A stretch of DNA of 64,000 nt from Candidatus Gallispira edinburgensis (GTDB taxonomy: Bacteria; Bacillota; Clostridia; Lachnospirales; CAG-274): NCBI GenBank assembly GCA_904395805.1, contig CAJFNV010000044.1, positions 1 to 64,000 on the forward strand. The letters run 5' to 3'. The notes below the pieces were generated by a model. That model did not search any database. It was not told the origin of the DNA and saw only the letters and a program-made list of their open reading frames with translations. Each line of letters opens with the position of its first letter. The stretch's first letter is position 1. Position numbers and translations under genes: made by a program. Below are positions 28,079-36,840 of the stretch, in pieces.

Positions 28079-31000
28079 TTATTTAGTTAAGTAATTGTAT
28101 ATTACAACAGCCATTTCAGCTCTTGTAATATCAGCCTGTGGTTTAATGTTACCATTATCACCAACAACAGCATTAATGCTGCTTAGATAAGCAACATAAG
28201 GAGCTGCCCACCAGCTTACGCTATTACCATCATTGTACTTATCAAGTACAGATGTGTCGACAGCTTCAAAGTTATAATCTGTTCCGGCAAACAATTTTGC
28301 CATAATAACAAACATTTCTTCTCTGCTGATTGTCTGTTCAGGCTTAAACGTGCCGTCACCGTAGCCGATAAATACATCAGCGGCTGCACAATTAGCAATT
28401 GCCTGAGCATAATAACTATTTGCATCTACATCTGTAAATGTGTACGCATTAGAGTTATTTAAGTCAAGCAGTCTATCCAGTACAAGTGCAAAATCGCCTC
28501 TCTTAGTACTCAAGTCAGGCTTAAATTGATCATCTGTAACGCCATTTACAATACCATTTTCGTGTAAATACTCAATATAGTCCTCTGCCCAATGACCGAT
28601 AACATCTTCAAATCTGTTATCATTATCTTCACTTGTTGATTCTGTACTATCTTCAACAACTTCATCAGTAACATCCTCTGTAGTCGCTTCTGTTGTAGTT
28701 GTGACAAGTCCGCCGCCAGCTCCGCTGCCACCGCCACTTGAAGGACGTCTTGTAGTTGTTTCGGTTTCAGCTTCAGTTGTTGTTTCAGTAGTTGTCTCTG
28801 TAGTAGTTATAGGTCTTACCACAATAGGAATTTCTACTTCAACTCCACCTACTACTACAGTAACACTGTTATCATCAGGAGTTAAAGGCTGGTTATCAAC
28901 TACTGTTATATTATCAGCCTTAACTGTTTCTTTTGAACCATCATTATAAGTGATTTCAGCTTCTGTTCCTGTCTTGTCGAAGTTTTCGCCTTCTTCATAT
29001 TCAGTCTTATCAGGCTGCTTTGTAATCACTACAGAAGATATTTCTTTTTTAATGACAGCAATAGGGACATTGATTTTTTCGGTTAAACCATTATATTCAT
29101 AATAGATTACACCGTAAATATCACCAAGTTTAAGAGGTGTTTCATCAATGCGTACATCACTACCCTTGATAAATTCTTTAGATCCGTCATTGTATGAAAT
29201 TTCAATAACAAGTCCCTCAGGATCAAACACTTCACCTTCAACATACACACGCTTTGTCGGAAGGCTGATAATCTTAACACCTGCTGAATTACCATTGTTT
29301 TCTTCAGTTGTTTCAGTTGAATCTTCGGTTGTAACCTCAGAACCACCGTCATTTGTAGTAACTTCTGTTGAACCATCACTTGAAGTTGTAGTTTCTGTAC
29401 TTACATCAGAACCTGATGTAGTAGTTTCGCTTCCTTCATTTCCTGTTGTTACTTCTGTGCTATCAGAAGTTGTTACCTCTGTTGAACCTTCTGTTGTAGG
29501 ATATTTATCATCATCTGAACCGATTATTGCTTTCTTGTAAACAGTTATAGGCTGTTCAGCTTCATGTCCGTCAAAAGAAATAACAACAAAAGTATCATCC
29601 ATTTCAAGAGGTCTTACAGGATAACTGTAGTCTGTAATTTCTTCTCTTGTACCGTCTTTATAAACAGCTTCTACGACCATACCTGATTTGTCAAAGGTCT
29701 GCCCTTCAACATAGTTTACCTTGTCAGGAGGTGTAATAATTTCAATGTGATCAATTGTAACGTGCTTATAATATGCATTTAAAATCCAAATGATATCAAG
29801 CATATTTATTTCGCCATCGTCATTTGCATCTGCATTTAATTTATAGATAGTATCAAGTGACCACATACCCAATACAGCCTTTTCAACAAGTACTGCATCA
29901 TATTCTGTTACTTCACCATCACCATCTATATCAGCGTTTATAAGTCCCTCATCAGAAAGACTTACATTACCATTGATATAATTCTTAATGAGTGTCACAT
30001 CTTCATCTGTAAGTACTTCGTCACCATCGACATCACCTGTATGTACAGCCTTATAACCATACTCTACAACACTGCCTAATATCTTTGAAAGTATCATTGC
30101 ATCTTCAGGAGTAACATTGCCATCTCTGTTTAAGTCACCGTTTCTTTCAGGTACAAGACTTTCTAAGCCAGCCATTGAAAGAATAATGCTTACATCATCA
30201 GTGAAGCCCTCGTATTCAATGGTTATGCTTGTGTCACCTGCTTCAAACGGATCTGTTACATATGTGTAATCACTTATTACAGCTGATGTTCCATCATTGT
30301 AATAAGCTGTTACTTCCATGCCATCAGGGTTAAATACTTCGCCTTCTTCATACTCAAGCTTATAAGGAAGCTTAGTAACTTCAATACCTGTAATTTCCTT
30401 TGCAGCAACACTGATTGAAACAGTTGTTTCGACATCGCCTTTGCTGATAGTTACAAAGTTATCGTCAAGATTTAAACCTCCTGCCGGATTAATCTTGTAA
30501 TCAATAATAATTTCTGTAGTTCCGTCTTCATAGGTTATCTGTACTATCATGCCGGTATCATCGAAAGATTCACCTTCAACATATTCTGTCTTTACAGGAT
30601 TCTTAAGAATCTTTATATCGACAATATCACTGTCTTTAACTGTAACCGGAACAGTTGTGTACACACCGTCACAAGTTACATATACTTCTGTAGTATCGGC
30701 TGATAACTTATTAGTATCAACTTTGTAATCAGTAATGATGTCTGTACTACCATCATTATATGTTGCCTCTACAACCATTCCGGTAGGATCGAATTCCTGA
30801 CCTGCAAGATATTCGGTCTTATCAGGAGCTTTTGTAATCTCAAGGCTTACTATAGCCTTTTCAACAACATTTACAGTAATAGTGTCAGAAACACCATCTT
30901 TTGATATTACTATATCTTCTTTGCCGGTAAAGTCTGTATCTCCTGTTTCCTGACCAACAGCATATCTTAATATCCAGTTGGCATCGAGAACATTAATTCC

Positions 31001-34000
31001 CGGTAAACCGTCGCAGTCTGCAGCTACGGCATCAAAATTACCTGTTACAGTAGTACCGGATATATATTTAAGCACAAGAGCTGCATCCACTCTGTCAATG
31101 TTGCCATCGCCGTTTACATCGCCTCTTACACTATTTGTACCGGTAATAATTTCAGGCTGCCAAGTGTAATCATAGATAAGTGCAGATGTGCCATCATTAT
31201 AATAAGCCTCAACGATCATTCCATCAGGGTTGAAAGCCTGACCTACAACATAATCCATCTTATCAGGATTCTTTGTTACTTCAATTTTAACAATTTCCTT
31301 TTTAACAACACTAATAGGTGTTGTTGCTGTCTTGTCACCTGCAGTTACAGTTATATATGTATCAGCTGTTGTTAAAGGAGAATTTGTATAAGTATATTCG
31401 GCAGTTGCTAAAGGCTCCTTGCTGCCATCAGAATAAGTTGCTTCAACAACCATTCCGATAGGATCAAAAAGCTGTCCTTCAACATAATTTGTCTGTGAAG
31501 GTGGTGTAATTACCTCAATACCTGTAATTTCCTTTGCAGCAACACTGATTGAAACAGTTGCAAAGTAATTTTTATATGTTACATATATAGAAGTAGTGCC
31601 TTCTGATAATGCTGCATCTGTAACAGCATAATCAGTTATTTCCTGTTCAGATCCGTCACTGTAGACAGCTTTAACAATCATGCCAGTCTTGTCAAATGTC
31701 TGCCCTGCAATGTAGGATACCTTGTCAGGCTGCTCTGTTACCTTAATTCCTGTTAAAGTTACAATATCATTAACTGTAATCGAAACTGTTGCATATACAT
31801 TATCATAAGTAATGTATACCTGTGCCTGTCCTGCAGCAAGCTTATTTCCATCAACCTTATAGTTTGTTATATTTTCTGTGCTGCCATCGTTGTAATGAGC
31901 CATTACAACCATGCCAGCCGGGTTAAAGTAATCTCCTGCTGTATATTCTGCTTTGTCAGGTGCATTTGTGATCTCAATACTTACAACACCTTTTTCAACA
32001 ACAGAAATTGGGGTAGTGGCTGATTTTCCATTTTTACTAACAGTTATTTCTGCTGTACTTCCATTTACAGTCTTTGGACCGTAATCGTAGTCTGATATTT
32101 CTGCAGTGGATCCATCATTATATGTTGCAGTTACAATCATTCCTGAAATATCTACAGCCTGTCCTGCAATATAACTTATTTTATTAGGTGATTTTGTTAC
32201 AGCTATATTTGTAATTTCCTTTTCAACAACTGTAATAGGTACTGTTGCAGTTGCTGAGCCTGCGGATATAGTTATAACATTATCATCACTAGTTAAAGCA
32301 GCTGAAGGTAAGTATGAATATTCTGTAGATGCCAAATCCTCTGTGCTGCCGTCTGTATAAGTTGCAGTTACAACCATGCCGGTTGGGTTAAATACTTCAC
32401 CTTCGACATAAGAAGTCTTGTCAGGCTGACTTGTAACTGTTATACTTGAAATTGCCTTTGATGCAACACTTACAGGCACAGAAGTATAATAATTGTTATA
32501 AGTAATATAAACACTTGTCTGTCCTGTAACTAAAGGTGTAGTATCAACACTATAATTTGTTATAGTCTGTTCAGATCCGTTGCTATAGACAGCCTTTACT
32601 TCCATACCGGTCTTGTCGAAAGTCTGTCCTGCTATATAACTAACCTTGTTAGGTGCAGTTGTTACCTTAATTCCTGTTAAAGTTACAACTTCCTCAGCAT
32701 TTACAGTTATATCTACAGTGGCAAACAAATTATTATCATAAGTAATATAAACTTTTGTCTGTCCTGCTGCTAAAGGTGTTGTATCTACAGTGTAATCATT
32801 AATAACAGCAGTGCTGCCGTCATTGTAATGTGCAACAACAGTCATTCCCGTAGAATTAAACACTTCTCCTGCAGTATATTCTGTATAATCAGGATTACTT
32901 GTAATTTCAATGCTCACAACACCTTTTTCTGTAACAGTAATAGGTGTTGTAGCAGTCTTACCGTCTTTACTTATAGTTATATATGTTGTATCTTCACTTA
33001 CAACATTAGGACTATAGCTGTAATCGTTAATTACAGCTGTTGTACCATCATTGTATGTTGCAGTTACAATCATTCCTGTAACATCTACAGACTGTCCTGC
33101 AATATAACTTATTTTGTCAAGTGCTTTTGTTACAGCTATAGCTGTTATTTCTTTTTCAACAACCGTAATAGGCACAGATGCTGTTTTTCCTCCGGCAGAA
33201 ATAGTAATTGACTTAGTACCCGCTTGTAAAGCATTTTCAGAATATGAATATTCTGTATTAGCCAAATCTTCTTTACTTCCATCTGTGTAAGTTGCTGTTA
33301 CAACCATTCCCAAAGGATTAAATACCTCACCATCTACATAAGACGTTTTGTTTGGCTGTGTTGTTACAGCTATGCTTGAAATAGCCTTATCAGCAACACT
33401 TATAGGTGCTTTTGTATAAACACCATCATAAGTCACATATACACTTGTCTGTCCTGCAGTCAAAGGTGTTGTATCTACAGTATAATCATTAATAACAGCT
33501 GTACTGCCGTCATTGTATGTTGCAGTAATTGTCATTCCAGTTTTATCAAAAGTCTGTCCTGCAATGTATGACACCTTGTCAGGCTGCTTTGTGACTTCCA
33601 ATTTCACAATGGATTTTTTAACGATATTAATTATTCCGTTAAAACTAAAAACAACTAAATCATCTTCTTCCGGGTAATAAATATTGCCCGGGAATTGTCC
33701 TGATCCTGATACAGAACGAAAAGGTAAAGATAATTTACCGGTGTAATTATAAAGACCAGCTTCTAGACTTGTTGCCCCAAGTAAATGTTTCCCATTAACA
33801 TAGTTATAAATATAATCAGATGGAATCTTATAAGAACCAGAGCTGTTACTATCAAAAAAGTCATTAAAATCTAATTCAATTGCATCCCAGCTGTAATTAT
33901 TTGTAATTTCAGGGAAATAACATTCATCTGAAGATGCATAATATATTGTGGGCAATATCAAACTCATTATTTCAGTAAGACTAAACCTTTGAGAGTCGCC

Positions 34001-34633
34001 GTCAATATAAACAGTTTTAGATGAATCAGCTGTTATTTTATATGCCGGTAGATAATTATATACTGAGGTATGCAAATAATCAGGTTTGCTTAAAGTTGGA
34101 TTTTCTTCCAAAGCATTTAACAAATCTTCAATCATTTCGTCTGAATACACATTAACATAGCTGGAATCTACCGTGTCAAAAGAAATTTCATCAGAAGAAT
34201 AATTAAGAGTGACATGTACTAGTGCACGCTTATACATAGTATTACTATAATCTTCTGTTAAATTTTCAGAACCTGTGAAATCAGGATCAATATATTCAAT
34301 AGATGTACTTATCTTCAAATTGCCTGATTCAATTTCATCTCGAATTTCTTCGGCTGAATAGCTGCGACCATTAATTGAAAATTCAAGTTCTTCTGCCCAA
34401 TCAACTTCATTGTTAAAGAAATCTGATACATAATTTTCAGAAATAAACTTTATAATAGCTCCATCTTTTGTTGTAAATTCGTAACTAGCAGAGGCACCGC
34501 TGTTGTAAAAATTATTTTTTAAATATCCAGTATATGAAACAGCAAATACATTACTAACATTGAATACCCCCATACTTGTAAATACCATTACAAAAGCAAG
34601 TATGGAAGCCAAAAATTTTTTAATTTTGCTCAT
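28079..34633 (-). CDS. Giant surface scaffold: Ig-like repeats, dockerins, SLH domains
   Basis: A 2184-residue secreted protein. Signal peptide MSKIKKFLASILAFVMVF... ends near residue 32; a unique N-terminal domain runs to about 340. Then come about 17 bacterial Ig-like (Big_3) modules of 70-80 residues, each with a GMxVxAxYNDGS-type core. A type I dockerin-like module (GDVNGDGNIDRVDAALVLKY, about 1169-1230) sits inside one Ig module. A tandem of four Ca-loop repeats (about 1496-1625; GDLNRDGNVTPEDA, GDVDGDEVLTDEDV, ADIDGDGEVTEYDA, ADANDDGEINMLDI) lies between two others. Thr/Ser/Glu linkers follow, then three SLH domains (about 2003-2184, FEDVIGHWAEDY) that bind secondary wall polymer. It is a plausible mating adhesin and scaffold. 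The place in the operon is one often held by sortase-anchored adhesins. Confidence 0.9.
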   Translation of the reverse strand: MSKIKKFLASILAFVMVFTSMGVFNVSNVFAVSYTGYLKNNFYNSGASASYEFTTKDGAIIKFISENYVSDFFNNEVDWAEELEFSINGRSYSAEEIRDEIESGNLKISTSIEYIDPDFTGSENLTEDYSNTMYKRALVHVTLNYSSDEISFDTVDSSYVNVYSDEMIEDLLNALEENPTLSKPDYLHTSVYNYLPAYKITADSSKTVYIDGDSQRFSLTEIMSLILPTIYYASSDECYFPEITNNYSWDAIELDFNDFFDSNSSGSYKIPSDYIYNYVNGKHLLGATSLEAGLYNYTGKLSLPFRSVSGSGQFPGNIYYPEEDDLVVFSFNGIINIVKKSIVKLEVTKQPDKVSYIAGQTFDKTGMTITATYNDGSTAVINDYTVDTTPLTAGQTSVYVTYDGVYTKAPISVADKAISSIAVTTQPNKTSYVDGEVFNPLGMVVTATYTDGSKEDLANTEYSYSENALQAGTKSITISAGGKTASVPITVVEKEITAIAVTKALDKISYIAGQSVDVTGMIVTATYNDGTTAVINDYSYSPNVVSEDTTYITISKDGKTATTPITVTEKGVVSIEITSNPDYTEYTAGEVFNSTGMTVVAHYNDGSTAVINDYTVDTTPLAAGQTKVYITYDNNLFATVDITVNAEEVVTLTGIKVTTAPNKVSYIAGQTFDKTGMEVKAVYSNGSEQTITNYSVDTTPLVTGQTSVYITYNNYYTSVPVSVASKAISSITVTSQPDKTSYVEGEVFNPTGMVVTATYTDGSTEDLASTEYSYLPSAALTSDDNVITISAGSATATVPITVVEKEITNIAVTKSPNKISYIAGQAVDISGMIVTATYNDGSTAEISDYDYGPKTVNGSTAEITVSKNGKSATTPISVVEKGVVSIEITNAPDKAEYTAGDYFNPAGMVVMAHYNDGSTENITNYKVDGNKLAAGQAQVYITYDNVYATVSITVNDIVTLTGIKVTEQPDKVSYIAGQTFDKTGMIVKAVYSDGSEQEITDYAVTDAALSEGTTSIYVTYKNYFATVSISVAAKEITGIEVITPPSQTNYVEGQLFDPIGMVVEATYSDGSKEPLATAEYTYTNSPLTTADTYITVTAGDKTATTPISVVKKEIVKIEVTKNPDKMDYVVGQAFNPDGMIVEAYYNDGTSALIYDYTWQPEIITGTNSVRGDVNGDGNIDRVDAALVLKYISGTTVTGNFDAVAADCDGLPGINVLDANWILRYAVGQETGDTDFTGKEDIVISKDGVSDTITVNVVEKAIVSLEITKAPDKTEYLAGQEFDPTGMVVEATYNDGSTDIITDYKVDTNKLSADTTEVYVTCDGVYTTVPVTVKDSDIVDIKILKNPVKTEYVEGESFDDTGMIVQITYEDGTTEIIIDYKINPAGGLNLDDNFVTISKGDVETTVSISVAAKEITGIEVTKLPYKLEYEEGEVFNPDGMEVTAYYNDGTSAVISDYTYVTDPFEAGDTSITIEYEGFTDDVSIILSMAGLESLVPERNGDLNRDGNVTPEDAMILSKILGSVVEYGYKAVHTGDVDGDEVLTDEDVTLIKNYINGNVSLSDEGLINADIDGDGEVTEYDAVLVEKAVLGMWSLDTIYKLNADANDDGEINMLDIIWILNAYYKHVTIDHIEIITPPDKVNYVEGQTFDKSGMVVEAVYKDGTREEITDYSYPVRPLEMDDTFVVISFDGHEAEQPITVYKKAIIGSDDDKYPTTEGSTEVTTSDSTEVTTGNEGSETTTSGSDVSTETTTSSDGSTEVTTNDGGSEVTTEDSTETTEENNGNSAGVKIISLPTKRVYVEGEVFDPEGLVIEISYNDGSKEFIKGSDVRIDETPLKLGDIYGVIYYEYNGLTEKINVPIAVIKKEISSVVITKQPDKTEYEEGENFDKTGTEAEITYNDGSKETVKADNITVVDNQPLTPDDNSVTVVVGGVEVEIPIVVRPITTTETTTETTTEAETETTTRRPSSGGGSGAGGGLVTTTTEATTEDVTDEVVEDSTESTSEDNDNRFEDVIGHWAEDYIEYLHENGIVNGVTDDQFKPDLSTKRGDFALVLDRLLDLNNSNAYTFTDVDANSYYAQAIANCAAADVFIGYGDGTFKPEQTISREEMFVIMAKLFAGTDYNFEAVDTSVLDKYNDGNSVSWWAAPYVAYLSSINAVVGDNGNIKPQADITRAEMAVVIYNYLTK

Positions 34634-34648
34634 TTTTCTACCTCCTGC

Positions 34649-35242
34649 TTACTCTACAAGTTCAATGCTTGAACCTGATTCTACGGAATCAGGAATCTCC
34701 ACAGATAAACCGCTTTCAACATTATCACCTGATGTTTCAGTATTTGTACTTAAATCATAGACATCAGAATAGAAGTATTCATCTTCGTCAGCCATCACAT
34801 CAGAATACCTTGCAACTTGATGTAATGTAGTGTTGATTTCTGTAGTCTTATTTTCAGAGTTGGGATTAATTTCAAATGTAATGTTAGCTATTACATTATT
34901 ATCTTCCAAAGAATAAAAATCCTTATCCGCCCAGCCGACAATTAATGTACCCTCTGATACCTTATCAGCAACTAAATAGCCTCTGTTAACAACTGCTACA
35001 GCATAACTTTCGTCTCCAAGAATATCTTCTCCCGCAAGCACGGGAGTAATATCATCAGGATTGTAATTAATTGTGGCTATAAATCCATTGACTGTACTCA
35101 TTGCTGATGTGTCGATTTTAACAGGCACAATAATTTCATTGCCAGATCCTGTTTCCATATCTGCATAAGCTGACATATTGACACAGCTAATAGCAAATAC
35201 TGTAGACAGCAACGCAACCACAGTTTTTCTTAGTTTTTTCAT
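34649..35242 (-). CDS. Secreted cohesin-like domain protein
   Basis: A 197-residue protein with a signal peptide (MKKLRKTVVALLSTVFAISC ... AYA). Residues about 38-155 follow the cohesin pattern: IIVPVKIDTSAMSTVNGFIA, then INYNPDDITPVLAG, GTLIVGWAD, and NVIANITFEINPNS near the end of the fold. The last 40 residues are acidic and Ser-rich without LPXTG or SLH. Cohesins bind dockerins, and the next gene encodes three dockerin-like modules, so the two products probably interact. AGGAGGAAAAACAAG precedes the ATG. The domain call is from pattern only. Confidence 0.65.
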   Translation of the reverse strand: MKKLRKTVVALLSTVFAISCVNMSAYADMETGSGNEIIVPVKIDTSAMSTVNGFIATINYNPDDITPVLAGEDILGDESYAVAVVNRGYLVADKVSEGTLIVGWADKDFYSLEDNNVIANITFEINPNSENKTTEINTTLHQVARYSDVMADEDEYFYSDVYDLSTNTETSGDNVESGLSVEIPDSVESGSSIELVE

Positions 35243-35265
35243 CTTGTTTTTCCTCCTATTTTATT

Positions 35266-35958
35266 TTAAAATTTATATCCCCAAGCTCTTAATATCTCAT
35301 CACTTAGTAAAAAAGCTCTATACTCAGCATTGGGAACATTTGTATTCTTAAAAGCAATCCCTTTTGTAATATCTATATTTTTCCAACCATCATTAACATA
35401 CACTTTAATCCATTCGTGAGACATATCATTATTCACTACTATTTCACAGGGAATATTTAACCTGTTCATTACTTCTCTAAAAGCCAAAGACAATGCAGCA
35501 CATGTTCCTTGCTTTGTTTCAACCAAGCGACATATGTCATAATTCATCAGCGTATTATCATAAGAGTAATTTTTTATAAAATAGTCATAGACTATTTTGA
35601 TTTTTTCAGGATTTGAATATCCGTCTGTCAGTGTTATAATATTTTCAATCTCACCTTCAATTAAATTTTCTTTCTCAGCTATTTCCTCCTGAGGTACTCT
35701 GTAATATAGTCTGATTTTACCTACTATACCATCAGCATTAACATCAATAGGTGCATATTGAGTGTCTAAGTACCACACATTTTCTTCTGCAAATATTCCG
35801 ATCAGATAATTACTTATTTTGGCTTTAGTCAAATTTAATTCAGAAATATCAACCGTTTCATTATGATTTTCAGCAGCTTTCAAAAATAAAAATTTAAACT
35901 CTGCCGCCTCGGAAGTATCTGCAAAAGCTGTTGATGTTGAAAAAATAAGCAAAGACAA
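35266..35958 (-). CDS. Secreted transglutaminase-like protein with interrupted signal peptide
   Basis: The open frame starts at a TTG (35958), but the apparent native start is an ATG at 35991 with GGAGG upstream. Codon 7 from that ATG is TGA (35971-35973). Readthrough would give MNKAVA-stop-IAALLSLLIF..., a normal signal peptide cut after AFA. The mature part (about 210 residues) has a transglutaminase-like triad: Cys in KQGTCAALSLAFREV, His in DMSHEWIKVYV, Asp in NIDITKG. A Ca-loop-like VNADGIVG lies near residue 75. Possible roles are crosslinking or a protease-like activity at the surface. It heads the surface and transfer operon. Without suppression or use of the TTG it is a null allele. 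Confidence 0.7.
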   Translation of the reverse strand: MSLLIFSTSTAFADTSEAAEFKFLFLKAAENHNETVDISELNLTKAKISNYLIGIFAEENVWYLDTQYAPIDVNADGIVGKIRLYYRVPQEEIAEKENLIEGEIENIITLTDGYSNPEKIKIVYDYFIKNYSYDNTLMNYDICRLVETKQGTCAALSLAFREVMNRLNIPCEIVVNNDMSHEWIKVYVNDGWKNIDITKGIAFKNTNVPNAEYRAFLLSDEILRAWGYKF

Positions 35959-35970
35959 AAGAGCTGCTAT

Positions 35971-35991
35971 TCAAGCAACCGCTTTATTCAT
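35971..35991 (-). other. Native start region with premature TGA stop
   Basis: ATG at 35989-35991, six sense codons (M N K A V A), then TGA at 35971-35973, in frame with the transglutaminase-like gene. AAGGAGG stands seven or so bases before the ATG. The open frame resumes after the TGA, with in-frame TTG codons available as restart sites. Confidence 0.85.
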
Positions 35992-36015
35992 ACATACCTC
36001 CTTTTTCAAAGAAAA

Positions 36016-36043
36016 AAGAACCATACTTATAAGTACAGTTCTT
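36016..36043 (-). terminator. Leader terminator upstream of transfer operon
   Basis: On the minus strand AAGAAC and GTTCTT close a stem whose inner arms are TACTTA/TAAGTA, directly followed by a run of T. It lies between leader peptide 1 with its palindrome and the ribosome site of the first structural gene, so it would act as an attenuator rather than an end-of-gene terminator. Confidence 0.75.
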
Positions 36044-36094
36044 TCCTTTTGGGATGGAATTTAGTTTTTATATAATAAAAATACGTTTAGATTT

Positions 36095-36121
36095 AGCTTT
36101 CGGACAACTTGTCCGGAAGTT
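36095..36121. repeat. Palindrome copy 2 (core GGACAACTTGTCC)
   Basis: Core at 36102-36114, flanked by AGCTTTC and GGAAGTT. It lies 11 bases after the stop of the first 10-residue leader peptide and ahead of the leader terminator of the transfer operon. Confidence 0.85.
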
Positions 36122-36125
36122 TAAA

Positions 36126-36158
36126 TCAGGGAGGTACTCCTGATAATAATATGTACAT
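36126..36158 (-). CDS. Leader peptide 1, MYILLSGVPP
   Basis: A 10-codon minigene, ATG at 36158, TGA at 36126. AAAGGAG lies eight bases before the ATG. The peptide ends Ser-Gly-Val-Pro-Pro-stop. A second module at 37.3 kb has the same peptide length, ribosome-site spacing, SG-x-PP end and downstream palindrome at the same distance. Pro-Pro at a stop codon is known to slow termination, so a ribosome-stalling regulatory leader is likely. The inducer is unknown. Confidence 0.7.
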   Translation of the reverse strand: MYILLSGVPP

Positions 36159-36198
36159 ATTTTCATCTCCTTTAATTAATATTTATTTATATATAATT

Positions 36199-36561
36199 TT
36201 AGTTTATTGTATCATTATTTTTTTCATTTTCAGATTTTATACAATCAGTAAGTGCTTTTGTTATATCTTCCTCTGATTCTTTATACTCTATATTCTGAGT
36301 TAGCATACTTTTGATTACTGAGCAAAACACAAGACAACAAATCACTAATATATCTAAATACAAAGAAAACCTTAGCGGAAGCCTTAAATCTGAATAAGTA
36401 AAAACAACAATAATATTATTAACCAACATAAAAAATAAAAAGATTAATGTTGCTGTTAAGCTTAAAAGTAACATCATTCTTAAATTACGTATACATCTAT
36501 TTAATTTTTCAATATTTTCTTGTATCATGGTGATTTTAGCTTTATCATCTTTATCATTCAT
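36199..36561 (-). CDS. Small two-helix membrane protein
   Basis: A 120-residue protein. A coiled N-terminus (QENIEKLNRCIRNLRM) is followed by two transmembrane helices (about 28-52 and 62-82) and a charged, acidic cytoplasmic tail. The ATG at 36561 has AAAGGAG upstream and follows the DUF3789 stop by two bases. I do not recognise the family. Position upstream of the attenuated transfer operon suggests an ICE membrane or entry-exclusion-type protein, but that is only a guess. Confidence 0.6.
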   Translation of the reverse strand: MNDKDDKAKITMIQENIEKLNRCIRNLRMMLLLSLTATLIFLFFMLVNNIIVVFTYSDLRLPLRFSLYLDILVICCLVFCSVIKSMLTQNIEYKESEEDITKALTDCIKSENEKNNDTIN

Positions 36562-36563
36562 AT

Positions 36564-36698
36564 TTATTTCTCCTTTATGTTTTCAGATTTTCTGTCAGCA
36601 GCTGAGGCTGATGCCATCATACAAGCCGCTGAAAAACCTACTATACCGCCGACAAAAATCCCCACTGCGAACGGGACAAAAAAATTAAACATGAGCAT
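36564..36698 (-). CDS. DUF3789-like membrane micropeptide
   Basis: A 44-residue protein read from the ATG at 36698, with GGAG seven bases upstream; two nearby ATGs are in the same frame. One hydrophobic helix (VPFAVGIFVGGIVGFSAACM) is followed by a short polar tail with ASAADRKSENIK. Size, single glycine-rich helix and the Cys-x-x-Ala-rich end resemble the DUF3789 micropeptides of Tn1549-like ICEs. It is cotranscribed with the next membrane gene. Confidence 0.6.
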   Translation of the reverse strand: MLMFNFFVPFAVGIFVGGIVGFSAACMMASASAADRKSENIKEK

Positions 36699-36752
36699 TA
36701 ACATTCTCCTTTCTTCATTTCATTTGCCTCTTGATCTTTAACTGATTTAAAT

Positions 36753-36779
36753 TTGAAACTCGCAGGAATTGAACCTGCT
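36753..36779 (-). tRNA. tRNA 3' fragment (T arm and acceptor half), remnant
   Basis: On the minus strand GCAGG-TTCAATT-CCTGC forms a perfect T arm, followed by GAGTTTCA like a 3' acceptor strand. No matching 5' acceptor strand GAAACTC lies upstream; instead there is a terminator hairpin. It reads as a tRNA remnant or a tRNA-mimic processing site, not a working tRNA. Confidence 0.5.
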
Positions 36780-36800
36780 CTTAAACCTTTAGTCTCATAA

Positions 36801-36829
36801 AACGGGCAGCAGATTATCTGTTGCCCGTT
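36801..36829 (-). terminator. Intrinsic terminator upstream of DUF3789 gene
   Basis: A 13-bp stem (AACGGGCARCAGA against TCTGYTGCCCGTT, with one wobble) and a three-base loop, then TTTTA on the minus strand. It stands between the second leader-peptide module and the DUF3789 gene, matching the layout at the transfer operon. Confidence 0.7.
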
Positions 36830-36840
36830 GTGTTTGCGTT

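Noticed and set aside
32828-33211. Cys/Ser-rich plus-strand frame of 127 codons
   Set aside because: Antisense to the Ig-repeat scaffold; its composition is the mirror of the Thr/Val-rich repeats.
28700-33600. Regularly spaced similar DNA units that could look like a CRISPR or satellite array
   Set aside because: They lie in one open frame and encode Ig-like modules of 70-80 residues; the repeats are coding and diverged, and no short identical repeat with unique spacers exists.
28079-35242. Cellulosome gene cluster
   Set aside because: Dockerin and cohesin-like parts are present, but no glycoside hydrolase or carbohydrate-binding module is encoded in the window, and the genes sit in a T4SS operon.
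35971-35973. TGA read as Trp or selenocysteine in the transglutaminase-like gene
   Set aside because: TGA ends many genes here (for example at 596 and at the helicase/topB overlap), no SECIS-like hairpin follows, and TAA plays the same role in ssb; a nonsense change is simpler.
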